From: Thermococcus sp. MAR1
Lineage (GTDB): Archaea; Methanobacteriota_B; Thermococci; Thermococcales; Thermococcaceae
Direction: 5' to 3'
NCBI RefSeq assembly: GCF_012027305.1
Contig: NZ_SNUF01000001.1
Coordinates: 1,116,001-1,180,000, forward strand
Length of the DNA: 64,000 bases
The first letter of the stretch is position 1. The number at the start of each line of letters is the position of its first letter. Under the pieces are notes generated by a model. The model was not told the DNA's origin and searched no databases. It saw only the letters and a list, made by a program, of their open reading frames with translations. The translations under genes were made by a program, and so were the position numbers. Of this stretch, positions 32,878-39,909 are shown piece by piece.

Positions 32878-33364
32878 TTGAGAGATCTCATACAGACCCA
32901 TTGGAGTCATCCACAGCCCGTTCAATGAGCCAAAGGGCGTTCCAATACAGCCCTCGGCGGCGAAAGGGGTCAGAGGAACCGTTGAGGTCTTCCCGGAGTA
33001 CGCATCCGGACTGAAGGACATCGAGGGGTTCTCGCACATCATATTAATCTACCACTTCCACCTTGTGGAGCCAGGAAAGCTCCTCGTTAGGCCCTACATG
33101 GACGACGAGGAACACGGGGTTTTCGCCACCCGTGCCCCCAGCAGACCGAACCCGATAGGCATCTCGATAGTGAGACTCACCGGCGTCGAGGGGAACATGC
33201 TCCAGGTTGAAGATATCGACATAGTTGACGGAACGCCCCTGCTCGACATAAAGCCATACGTTCCGGAGTTCGACATAAGGGACGTTGAGAGAAAGGGCTG
33301 GCTGGAGCGAAACGTTCACAAGCTTCCAGAGGCCAAGGATGACGGCAGGTTCGTGAAGGGGTAG
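32878..33364 (+). CDS. trmO: TrmO/TsaA-type tRNA methyltransferase, start codon region disturbed
   Basis: The coding frame is 32882-33364 (160 codons): YRPIGVIHSP, QPSAAKGVRGTVEVFPEY and the RPNPIG signature identify the family that N6-methylates t6A37 in tRNA using S-adenosylmethionine. No ATG, GTG or TTG exists in this frame before 33065, which is far inside the conserved core. The expected start, TTG 32878, lies 5 bases after GGGGGAT but is out of frame; TTGAGAGA followed by two extra bases (GA) would restore MREISYRPIG. Promoter: GGATTTAAGG, 32838-32847. Confidence 0.75.
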
Positions 33365-33471
33365 TCGATTTTATCCCCTGAGTCACGGATGAGCAAACGG
33401 CATCCATACAAAAACTTTAAGCCAACTTTTTTGTTAAGATGTATGTCTAAACATTTAGGGAGATGCCGAAA

Positions 33472-33909
33472 ATGGTAAAGATTGGAATTATAATTTGCGA
33501 CCGCTACCGCACTTGCGCGGGCGGCAAGTGTTTTAGGGCGCTGAGGGAACGCGAAGGAGCCTTCAGCATATACAAGGACCAGGAGGTCGAGGTTGTCGGA
33601 TACACCACCTGCGGGGGTTGCCCCGGAGGGAACATTGAATACGCCCCAGCGGAAATGAAAAAGAACGGTGCCGAGGTGATCCACCTCGCAACGGGCTTTC
33701 TGGTTGGTTATCCCCCTTGTCCCTGGATAGACTACTTCAAGCGGTTCATCGAGGAGAAATACGGCCTCAAGGTCGTCCTTGGAACCCATCCCATTCCGCA
33801 GAAATACTACATGACCCACAAAGCTTTGGGCACGTGGGACTCGCCAGACTGGGAGGAAAAACTGAAGTACGTTATCTGCGATGAGGCCACCAGAAGGAAA
33901 TACGATTAA
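33472..33909 (+). CDS. CGGC-domain protein
   Basis: 145 residues from ATG 33472 after GGGAGATG. Cysteines occur in ICDRYRTCAGGKC, TTCGGCPGG, YPPCPW and VICDE, the arrangement of the CGGC domain, a small predicted metal- or Fe-S-binding fold. TATA-like ACTTTAAG lies near 33413-33420. The neighbours (ModABC, NifX-like genes) favour a metal role. Monocistronic by spacing. Confidence 0.8.
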   Translation: MVKIGIIICDRYRTCAGGKCFRALREREGAFSIYKDQEVEVVGYTTCGGCPGGNIEYAPAEMKKNGAEVIHLATGFLVGYPPCPWIDYFKRFIEEKYGLKVVLGTHPIPQKYYMTHKALGTWDSPDWEEKLKYVICDEATRRKYD

Positions 33910-34039
33910 AGAGCAGCGTGAGGCAGCCCCCACGCACTGCCCCGGCATCATGACTTTTCTTATGGCCACCACAGCATCATGCTCAATGGGGAAGATCGCT
34001 GGGGCCCGCGGGATTAGGGCAACCGAAAACTTTAAATGC

Positions 34040-34053
34040 TGTGCATATGCACA
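34040..34053. promoter_or_regulatory. Perfect palindrome TGTGCATATGCACA at a NifX-like gene promoter (copy 3)
   Basis: A 14-base perfect palindrome begins 2 bases after the TATA-like ACTTTAAATG (34029-34038) and lies 30 bases before ATG 34084. It is the best copy of a motif found at all three NifX-like genes in this window. A repressor bound here would cover the transcription start region. Confidence 0.65.
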
Positions 34054-34083
34054 AAATAATAGAACGAAAGTGAGGTGGTTGAG

Positions 34084-34680
34084 ATGAGAATCGCGATACC
34101 CACCAATGGAGGGGGACTTGAAGATACCGTCGCCCCTGTTTTTGCCAGGGCACCGGCTTTCCTCATAGCGGATGTTGACGAAAACGGCAACGTCACCAAC
34201 AGCAAGGTCATCCAGAACGGTGCCGCCATGGCAGGAGGTGGAGCCGGGCCAATGGCCGTCCAGACCTTAATCAACGAGGGCGTCGAAGCGGTGATAGCAC
34301 CGCAGGTCGGCCCCAACGCCCTCGGAGCCATACAGGCAGCTGGGATAAGGCTCTACCAGGTCGCCCCGGGGACACCCGTTGAAGAAGCAATAAAAGCAGT
34401 CGTGAGTGGAAGCGTTGGGCAGTTCACAGCTCCAGTAGCACCGGCTCCGGCAACCCCAACGGTACCAGCTCCGGCCTACGGCCCGTATCCTGCCTACCCG
34501 GCCTACCCCGCTTACGGCTACGGCTTTGGCTGGGGCCGCGGTGGCGGCTGGGGAAGAGGCAGAGGCTTTGGAAGGGGATGGGGCAGAGGAGGCAGAGGCT
34601 GGGGAGCGAGGCTCGGCTACTGCCCATGGACCGGCCAGCCCAGCAGGAGAACCCTCCGCTGGCTCTACGGCTGGTGGTGA
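34084..34680 (+). CDS. NifX-type metallocluster-binding protein with Gly/Arg/Trp-rich tail
   Basis: 198 residues from ATG 34084 after GAGGTGG. Residues 1-115 form a clear dinitrogenase iron-molybdenum cofactor domain (MRIAIPTNGG, VAPVFARAPAFLIADVDE, VEAVIAPQVGPNAL). A Pro/Ala linker, a PAYPAYPAYGYG repeat and a WGRGGGWGRGRGFGRG tail follow, ending in a single-cysteine YCPWTGQP segment. The tail resembles those on three other proteins here. Probably binds a metal cluster; the tail may bind RNA, metal or partner proteins. Confidence 0.87.
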   Translation: MRIAIPTNGGGLEDTVAPVFARAPAFLIADVDENGNVTNSKVIQNGAAMAGGGAGPMAVQTLINEGVEAVIAPQVGPNALGAIQAAGIRLYQVAPGTPVEEAIKAVVSGSVGQFTAPVAPAPATPTVPAPAYGPYPAYPAYPAYGYGFGWGRGGGWGRGRGFGRGWGRGGRGWGARLGYCPWTGQPSRRTLRWLYGWW

Positions 34681-34736
34681 GCCCTTTATTTTTACCTTAT
34701 GGACATGAGCTTTGAGAACGTATCGGAGGAAGGAGA

Positions 34737-34952
34737 ATGCCAAGAGGAATGGGAAGAGGATACGGCAGGCCGGGGTACGGATTTTACCCGTTCGGGAGCA
34801 CTTATGGTCTAATCGACCTGCTCTTCCTCATCGGAATCCTGTGCTTCCTGTTCAAGTTGTTCGTCGTGGCGTTTCCATACGCTCTGGGTCTGATAGTACT
34901 CTTAGCCCTCAGGTCATTCCTGAGGCCCAGGCCCTGGGGGAGGCCATTTTGA
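34737..34952 (+). CDS. Small membrane protein with Gly/Arg/Met-rich N-terminus
   Basis: 71 residues; GGAAGGAGA lies just before the ATG. The N-terminus PRGMGRGYGRPGYG matches the tails of the flanking NifX-like proteins. One or two membrane segments (about 25-42 and 43-60) and a basic RPRPWGRPF end follow. No homologue known to me. Its place between two NifX-like genes suggests that it anchors them or their cargo at the membrane. Confidence 0.72.
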   Translation: MPRGMGRGYGRPGYGFYPFGSTYGLIDLLFLIGILCFLFKLFVVAFPYALGLIVLLALRSFLRPRPWGRPF

Positions 34953-34963
34953 GCGTATGCAAA
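34950..34963 (-). promoter_or_regulatory. TGTGCATAYGC motif before the third NifX-like gene (copy 4, inverted)
   Basis: TGAGCGTATGCAAA is, read on the other strand, 13 of 14 identical to the copy at 22513-22526. It lies directly upstream of a TATA-like CTTTTTTAAG (34964-34973), overlapping the 3' end of the small membrane protein gene. Confidence 0.55.
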
Positions 34964-35007
34964 CTTTTTTAAGTTCGGTTTTCCTAATTCTCCAGGAGGT
35001 GATGTGA

Positions 35008-35466
35008 ATGAGGATCATAGTCTCAACCGTAAACGGAGGACTCGATGACAGGGTGAACCCGGCATTCGGGAGGACACCAACCTTCACGATAGTTGACGTC
35101 GAAAACGGAGAAATAACCGGCGCCCAGGTCGTTCAGAACCCGGGCTACAGCCAACCAAGGGGAGCAGGAGTTACCGCGGCGCAGTTCGTCATAGACAATG
35201 GTGCCGATGTGGTTATAGCGGGTCAGTTTGGGCCCAACTCATCGGGAGTACTTCAAGCTGCTGGCATAAGGATGGTCTCGGCCCCGGCCACGATGACCGT
35301 CAGAGAAGCCGTCGAAGCCTTCCTGAGGGGTGAGCTCACCGGGGCCGTTTTTGGTCCTGAAGGTGGAGCCGGCGGAGGAATGGGAAGAGGTATGGGACGA
35401 GGAATGGGCCGTGGCATAGGAAGGGGCAGAGGCATGGGCAGGGGAACAGGAAGAGTGTACCGGTAA
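35008..35466 (+). CDS. NifX-type metallocluster-binding protein with MGRG-repeat tail
   Basis: 152 residues from ATG 35008 with GGAGGTGATG upstream. The first 118 residues are a full dinitrogenase iron-molybdenum cofactor domain (MRIIVSTVNGGLDDRVNPAFGRTPTF in part, VVIAGQFGPNSSGVLQAAGI). The tail is a GMGRGMGRGMGRGIGRG repeat. It has its own TATA box and TGTGCATA-type motif. Likely partner of the protein at 34084; cargo unknown. Confidence 0.87.
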   Translation: MRIIVSTVNGGLDDRVNPAFGRTPTFTIVDVENGEITGAQVVQNPGYSQPRGAGVTAAQFVIDNGADVVIAGQFGPNSSGVLQAAGIRMVSAPATMTVREAVEAFLRGELTGAVFGPEGGAGGGMGRGMGRGMGRGIGRGRGMGRGTGRVYR

Positions 35467-35590
35467 ATCTTTTCTTCATGTTTGCTCCTTGTCTCTTCTC
35501 CTTTCAACGCATGGAAAGCCATTATAGTGCCTTTTCGGGAATGAGTAACTTCTTATACCTAGAACACGAAGATGCTTGAGGTGGCCGGGA

Positions 35591-36172
35591 ATGAAAAAGG
35601 GCCAGCTGTGGGCTGGCATTCTTTCTCCCCCAATAGCCCTTGGCGGGATAGGCGTTGCAATCATGATAAACCGCCCCTGGTGGAGGCTCACGGACAACGC
35701 GATAAGCGACCTGGGAAAGGTCGGCCTCCCGTACAGCTGGGTGATGAACGTTCCGTTATTCATCTCCGCGATCCTTGCCATTTATTACGCGGTAGGCCTG
35801 TTTGATGAAGTTAAAAACACGGTTTTCAGGCTTGGAATTGCCCTCTTCATTATCGGACTGGCCTTCTTGGCCGGGGTGGCGCTCTTCCCGGAGGGGACTG
35901 AGCCTCACTACCACGTCAGCTGGGGTTTCTTTCTGGCCGGAAGCGTCGGGTATCTGATAACAGGAGCCGGCCTATGGCTCGAAGGCATGCGGAAGTTTGG
36001 AGCCTTCACGGTTTTGCTTTTCACCGCCGAGGTTCTCCTCGCGAGATGGGCGTTTAATACCTTCAGCGGCGTTGCTATCGCCGAGTTCATTGGAATTTTC
36101 GCTATGGTAATCTGGCACTACTCCCTGATGGGAACACTCCTAAAAGCAGGGTTTTTAGGGACTAGGGATTAA
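35591..36172 (+). CDS. DUF998-type membrane protein
   Basis: 193 residues from ATG 35591 after GAGGTGG. About six membrane helices. The NAISDLGKVGLPYSWVMN stretch after the first helix and GVALFPEGTEPHYHVSWGFF are typical of DUF998. Function of the family unknown. The SDR gene starts 18 bases downstream, so they are probably co-transcribed. Confidence 0.8.
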   Translation: MKKGQLWAGILSPPIALGGIGVAIMINRPWWRLTDNAISDLGKVGLPYSWVMNVPLFISAILAIYYAVGLFDEVKNTVFRLGIALFIIGLAFLAGVALFPEGTEPHYHVSWGFFLAGSVGYLITGAGLWLEGMRKFGAFTVLLFTAEVLLARWAFNTFSGVAIAEFIGIFAMVIWHYSLMGTLLKAGFLGTRD

Positions 36173-36190
36173 CAAATAGCGGTGATCGGT

Positions 36191-36982
36191 ATGCTCAGGA
36201 TAGACCTTTCCGGTAGGTTAGCCTTTACAACGGCCTCAAGCAAAGGCATCGGCTTCGGCGTCGCGAGGGTTCTGGCAAGAGCTGGAGCGGACGTGATACT
36301 ACTATCGAGAAGCGAGGAAAACCTGAAGAAAGCTATGGAGAAAATTAAAGCCGAGAGCGACGTTGAAGTCCACTACATAGTTGCCGACCTAACCAAGCGG
36401 GAAGACCTTGAGAGAACCGTTAAAGAGATTGTGGACATCGGAGAGCCTGATGTATTCTTCTTCTCAACCGGTGGCCCAAAGCCGGGCTACTTCATGGAGA
36501 TGAATATGGAGGACTGGGAGAAGGCCGTTGAGCTGCTCCTCTATCCAGCGGTTTATCTCACCAGAGCCCTCGTCCCCGCGATGGAGAGAACGGGCTTTGG
36601 AAGAATAATCTACTCGACCAGCGTCGCCATAAGGGAGCCGATACCGAACATAGCTCTCAGCAACGTTGTGAGGATTTCAATGGCCGGCTTAGTGAGAACA
36701 CTCGCGAAGGAGCTCGGGCCGAAGGGCATAACCGTCAACGGCATAATGCCCGGAATAATAAGAACCGACAGGATGATACAGCTTGCAAAGGACAGGGCGG
36801 AGAGAGAAGGAAAGACCGTCGAGGAAGCCCTATCCGACTACGCGAAGCCGATACCCCTCGGCAGGCTCGGCGAGCCGGAAGAGATAGGCTACCTCGTCGC
36901 CTTCCTTGCAAGCGAGCTTGGAAGTTACATAAACGGCGCCATGATTCCGGTCGATGGGGGAAGACTTAACTCAGTCTTCTGA
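36191..36982 (+). CDS. Short-chain dehydrogenase/reductase with altered active site
   Basis: 263 residues from ATG 36191 after GGTGAT. Rossmann motif TASSKGIGFG and the STGG strand mark an SDR; NGIMPGIIRTDR and the YINGAMIPVDGG end are standard. At the catalytic site a serine (STSVAI) is present, but the usual tyrosine and lysine are replaced by Ser and Arg (ALSNVVR). It may use different chemistry or bind without turnover. Substrate unknown. A short T run follows the stop. Confidence 0.82.
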   Translation: MLRIDLSGRLAFTTASSKGIGFGVARVLARAGADVILLSRSEENLKKAMEKIKAESDVEVHYIVADLTKREDLERTVKEIVDIGEPDVFFFSTGGPKPGYFMEMNMEDWEKAVELLLYPAVYLTRALVPAMERTGFGRIIYSTSVAIREPIPNIALSNVVRISMAGLVRTLAKELGPKGITVNGIMPGIIRTDRMIQLAKDRAEREGKTVEEALSDYAKPIPLGRLGEPEEIGYLVAFLASELGSYINGAMIPVDGGRLNSVF

Positions 36983-36992
36983 GGTGGCGTCT

Positions 36993-37000
36993 CTTTTTTA
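36993..37000 (+). terminator. T-run terminator after the SDR gene
   Basis: CTTTTTTA lies 10 bases after the SDR stop codon, a typical archaeal intrinsic terminator. Confidence 0.45.
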
Positions 37001-37360
37001 TACTACCCACCGGTCCGGTTCAAAGTGCAGGTGGCGGAGAACAGTCCAAGAAATACTTTTCCCGTGAAGCTCCACGCACCTTCTACTACCTGGCAAGATT
37101 CCCTGGAAAATTTTTGCCTTCACGGGAATTTTTGTAGCATTCACTGCATACCTGTTGCCCAAATCGGTGCCTCTGGTGGTAATGGCCTGGATACCCTGAG
37201 TGGGATTTGGGATTGTGGTTTTTTGCTCCGCAGTGCTCAGGATAATCAAAAATAAACGTCAGGGGCATAAGCCCTCTTCTCCATAAGTTACTGATGTGTC
37301 CCGGCAGGCGTTTACTTTTTTCTCTTGAAAGTCTCACCCTTTAGGGCGGGAGGAGGTCAG
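37001..37360. mobile_element. Gene-free stretch ending in a possible IS200/IS605 (tnpB) right-end relic
   Basis: No convincing gene lies between the SDR and DUF296 genes. Frames on both strands are short and unlike protein. The stretch repeats CCGTGAAG/CTTCACGGG inverted around 37065-37130. It ends in GTCTCACCCTTTAGGGCGGG (37331-37350), which includes a small CCCT-TT-AGGG hairpin and reads SPFRAG in one frame, as at the 3' ends of Thermococcales tnpB genes known to me. A related end lies at 49960-49990. Relic status is inference. Confidence 0.4.
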
Positions 37361-37776
37361 ACTTCCACGTCCCACAGCGCCAGCCCGTTCTCCTGCGGTT
37401 TTCTCTCAAGGAGTTCTCCAAGGAGCTCCTGTATAAAGACCTCAGCCACAAAGACCTCCCCTTCAACGAGATGGCCTCCGTAGAGCATGCCGTCGGAGTC
37501 TCCTAAAGCAACGTGAATGTGAGCAAAGGGTTCCCCATCTTTGAGGCTTATGTTTCCCGTCAGGGAGACCAGCTCATAGGTACCCGTCAGCTCGATGACC
37601 TTGTATTCCCCGGCTTCCTCATCGAAGTAACCTATTTTCGGGTTTTTCAGACTCCCAATGGCGCTGACGGTTCCAATCAAGACGTTGTTTTTCTTTGCAA
37701 ACTCGTTTATGAACTTCAGGAGCTCCTCCCCCTCCGGAACCCTGAACAGGAAGTTCCTCCCCCTCGAGAACCTCAC
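37357..37776 (-). CDS. PPC/DUF296-domain protein
   Basis: 139 residues from GTG 37776, 5 bases after GAGGTG (another GTG at 37785 lies in the ribosome site). The PPC fold is clear: FLFRVPEGEELLKFINEFA, GTVSAIGSLKNPKIGYF, and HIHVALGDSDGMLYGGHL with metal-like histidines. Archaeal members form trimers; DNA binding is known for plant AT-hook relatives, but this protein has no AT-hook, so its role is open. Confidence 0.87.
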   Translation of the reverse strand: MRFSRGRNFLFRVPEGEELLKFINEFAKKNNVLIGTVSAIGSLKNPKIGYFDEEAGEYKVIELTGTYELVSLTGNISLKDGEPFAHIHVALGDSDGMLYGGHLVEGEVFVAEVFIQELLGELLERKPQENGLALWDVEV

Positions 37777-37832
37777 GGTACTCACCTCAAAGCTAATAAG
37801 CGCACCTCGATTTAACCGTTTGGGTGAAAAGA

Positions 37833-38405
37833 ATGAACATCAAAGGGGCGATAATGAGGGTCTTTCCAGAGATTCCGGAATTCGACGAGGTTGACTTCTC
37901 CCAGTACTCAACACCCTACGCGGCGGTGCTAATGGCCTTCTTCGAGAGCGGGAAAAGCGGCTTAAGGGAATTCGAGGAGTTCGTTGAGAGAAACGGCGGA
38001 ACGAAGGCCGACGTTGGAAGGTTTCTCATCTCAATCTTCCAGTACCTTCTCATCCGGTACCGCCGCTACGGGGATGAAAAGGTCGAAGTGCCGGCGTTTA
38101 AGGTCTTTCTGACCCTCAAAGGCTGGCTCAGCGAAAACGGCTTCGAGAACGATTACAGGCGGCTCCTACATTCATTTGTCGGCTACCTCGTGGATATCGC
38201 GGAGAAAATTGCGGAAAGGTTCGACTGCGAGCTGGGTTTGGCATACATGAAAACCGCCTACCTGCTAACGATCGAAGCAGAGGAAACCTTCGAGGATGAG
38301 TATTTCAGCGAGCTCAAAAAGAAGGCTAGAGAAATGCTTGCAAATGTCTACAAGGCCTGTGGAACCGAGGAGGCACTCCCCGAAAAAAGGGAGAAGGGCT
38401 GTTAA
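37833..38405 (+). CDS. Soluble helical protein of unknown function
   Basis: 190 residues from ATG 37833 after GGGTGAAA (GTG 37824 also possible). Almost wholly alpha-helical, acidic, no motifs recognised. It is divergent from the DUF296 gene and its last 4 bases overlap the convergent ChrB-domain gene. Confidence 0.7.
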   Translation: MNIKGAIMRVFPEIPEFDEVDFSQYSTPYAAVLMAFFESGKSGLREFEEFVERNGGTKADVGRFLISIFQYLLIRYRRYGDEKVEVPAFKVFLTLKGWLSENGFENDYRRLLHSFVGYLVDIAEKIAERFDCELGLAYMKTAYLLTIEAEETFEDEYFSELKKKAREMLANVYKACGTEEALPEKREKGC

Positions 38406-38833
38406 GCCTTTTCTTCCTCAATTTGCTTCTTAAAGTAGGCGTACATGGCGTCGTAGAGGTAAAACTCCTTCTCAAGGGTTTCATAGTCATCCTTGCATAT
38501 CATCCTGTATCCTCTCGCGAGTATATCGAGGGCAACCGCCAGGGGCCAGGGATTCTCAACGTGAGTGTCGGCCTCCCGAACTATCTCGGCAATCTTCAAA
38601 ACGGCGGGGTCTGTTATGTTGTACTTCTCAACGAAGGCATCGAAGGAGCATTTTCCATCGTGATGACCGAGCTCAACCCCCTTAAAATCAAAGGGTATTC
38701 CCTCGGTGATTGTTGCGGGGTCTGTATCGCGGGGCACGAAGATAAACTCCGCCTCGGGGTCAATAAAACGCTTTATAAGCCAGGGACACGCCACGCGGTC
38801 AACGTGGACGTGTTCACGGGTCACCCACTTCAT
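38402..38833 (-). CDS. ChrB C-terminal domain protein
   Basis: 143 residues from ATG 38833 after AGGCGATC; an in-frame extension to 38908 is unlike protein. HVHVDRVACPWLIKRFIDP, FDFKGVELGHHDGKCSFD and DILARGYRM are the pattern of the chromate-resistance-associated ChrB domain, with conserved Cys and His residues. In bacteria it regulates chrA; no ChrA transporter is here, so it is likely a stand-alone metal- or redox-related enzyme. Confidence 0.83.
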   Translation of the reverse strand: MKWVTREHVHVDRVACPWLIKRFIDPEAEFIFVPRDTDPATITEGIPFDFKGVELGHHDGKCSFDAFVEKYNITDPAVLKIAEIVREADTHVENPWPLAVALDILARGYRMICKDDYETLEKEFYLYDAMYAYFKKQIEEEKA

Positions 38834-38911
38834 AAGATCGCCTCGAAGAAGAGTCGACGTCTTTCTATTTACGGGTTGCGAAAATAGAGAAGACAAAGAA
38901 CAGCCCAACAG

Positions 38912-39370
38912 TCACTTCTCAAGGGTTACCTCGGCGTAGCTCCGCGGGTCTTCCCAGATTTTTACACGGATTTTCTCTACGTTATCTCCCGCCTTCTCCG
39001 CTATTCTCTCCGCGAACCACTCCGCTATGAACTCTGCCGTAACGTTGGGCTTATCCAGAATAACTGCCTCATCGGCGGGCAGTTCTATATGTTTCCCATT
39101 CTTTTCTATGACAATAATGTCCTCTTTCCTCTCCACCACCCAGCTCTCGCTCACGATGATCCTGTGGTCGAGGAGCTTGATAAGCCTGCTGAGGTGGTTG
39201 AAGTCAAATATCATGCCGTTCTCATTGAGGTCACCCCATATCTCGACGTCCACGTTGTAAGTGTGCCCGTGTATCCGGAGGCACTTGCTCTCGTAGGGCA
39301 GGGCAAGGAAATGCGAGCTGTCAAAGTCCTTGTGCCATCCTATCTTCCTCTCGGTCACGTGAAACCCCAT
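38912..39370 (-). CDS. queD: 6-carboxy-5,6,7,8-tetrahydropterin synthase (QueD/PTPS family)
   Basis: 152 residues from ATG 39370 after GGTGAG. Zinc histidines occur in DSSHFL and the CLRIHGHTYNV motif, which carries the catalytic cysteine that separates QueD-like enzymes from eukaryotic PTPS. It converts dihydroneopterin triphosphate to the pterin used for archaeosine synthesis in tRNA. Monocistronic and divergent from the DUF134 gene. Confidence 0.9.
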   Translation of the reverse strand: MGFHVTERKIGWHKDFDSSHFLALPYESKCLRIHGHTYNVDVEIWGDLNENGMIFDFNHLSRLIKLLDHRIIVSESWVVERKEDIIVIEKNGKHIELPADEAVILDKPNVTAEFIAEWFAERIAEKAGDNVEKIRVKIWEDPRSYAEVTLEK

Positions 39371-39463
39371 AGCTCTCACCACCGAGGGTTTGATGGAGAG
39401 AGTTATAACCCTTACTGGAGGGGAAAGCCTATAAACCCCAGAGCTCAAAGGTCATTGATAGCC

Positions 39464-39820
39464 ATGCCGATGGGAATGGGACCCGGCTGGGGCCGTGGAA
39501 GGGGAAGGAGAAGGAAGCTGAGGATGATAGGATTCGTCCCGGAGGTTAGACATTTCTATCCCGCGTTGCCCCCGATGGGCCAGCCCAAGCCACCGATTTT
39601 CATGACTTACGAGGAATTCGAAGCCCTTAGGCTGGTGGATCACGAAGGGCTGACACAGGAAGAAGCTGGAAAGAGAATGGGAGTTTCCCGCGGCACCGTG
39701 TGGAGGGCGCTGAGCTCCGCAAGGAAAAAAGTGGCCCAGATGCTGGTTGAGGGAAGGGAACTTATAATTTTACCCCAGGGAAACGAGGTCCCAAAAACTC
39801 TTGGCGAGGAAGAGTTATAG
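39464..39820 (+). CDS. DUF134-family predicted DNA-binding protein with Gly/Arg/Met-rich N-terminus
   Basis: 118 residues. After MPMGMGPGWGRGRGRRRK comes the DUF134 core: a PxVxxFxPxG-like segment with FMTYEEFEALRLVDHEGLTQEEAGKRMGVSRGTVWRAL, a sigma-like HTH. Genes for this family are often near NifX-type genes, as here. The N-terminal run matches the tails of the two NifX-like proteins and the small membrane protein. TATA-like CCTATAAAC lies near 39428-39436. A candidate regulator for the TGTGCATA motif; inference. Confidence 0.87.
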   Translation: MPMGMGPGWGRGRGRRRKLRMIGFVPEVRHFYPALPPMGQPKPPIFMTYEEFEALRLVDHEGLTQEEAGKRMGVSRGTVWRALSSARKKVAQMLVEGRELIILPQGNEVPKTLGEEEL

Positions 39821-39895
39821 TTGGTTATTCCCTTAAAAGCAGTTCTTATTGCCGAATATTTGCCAATTCGCCTGTTCTTCTGCCGATTTATAGAT

Positions 39896-39909
39896 TTAGG
39901 TTAACCTAA
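39896..39909. promoter_or_regulatory. Perfect iron-box-like palindrome at the island edge
   Basis: TTAGGTTAACCTAA is a perfect 14-base palindrome related to the DtxR-type boxes elsewhere in the window. A rightward TATA-like TTTATAG (39887-39893) lies directly before it, as if controlling a transcript that runs into the gene-poor island. No ORF follows. Confidence 0.55.

Noticed and set aside
33065-33364. TrmO starting at the GTG at 33065
   Set aside because: This would delete the conserved N-terminal core, including the first motif; the frame has coding character back to 32882.
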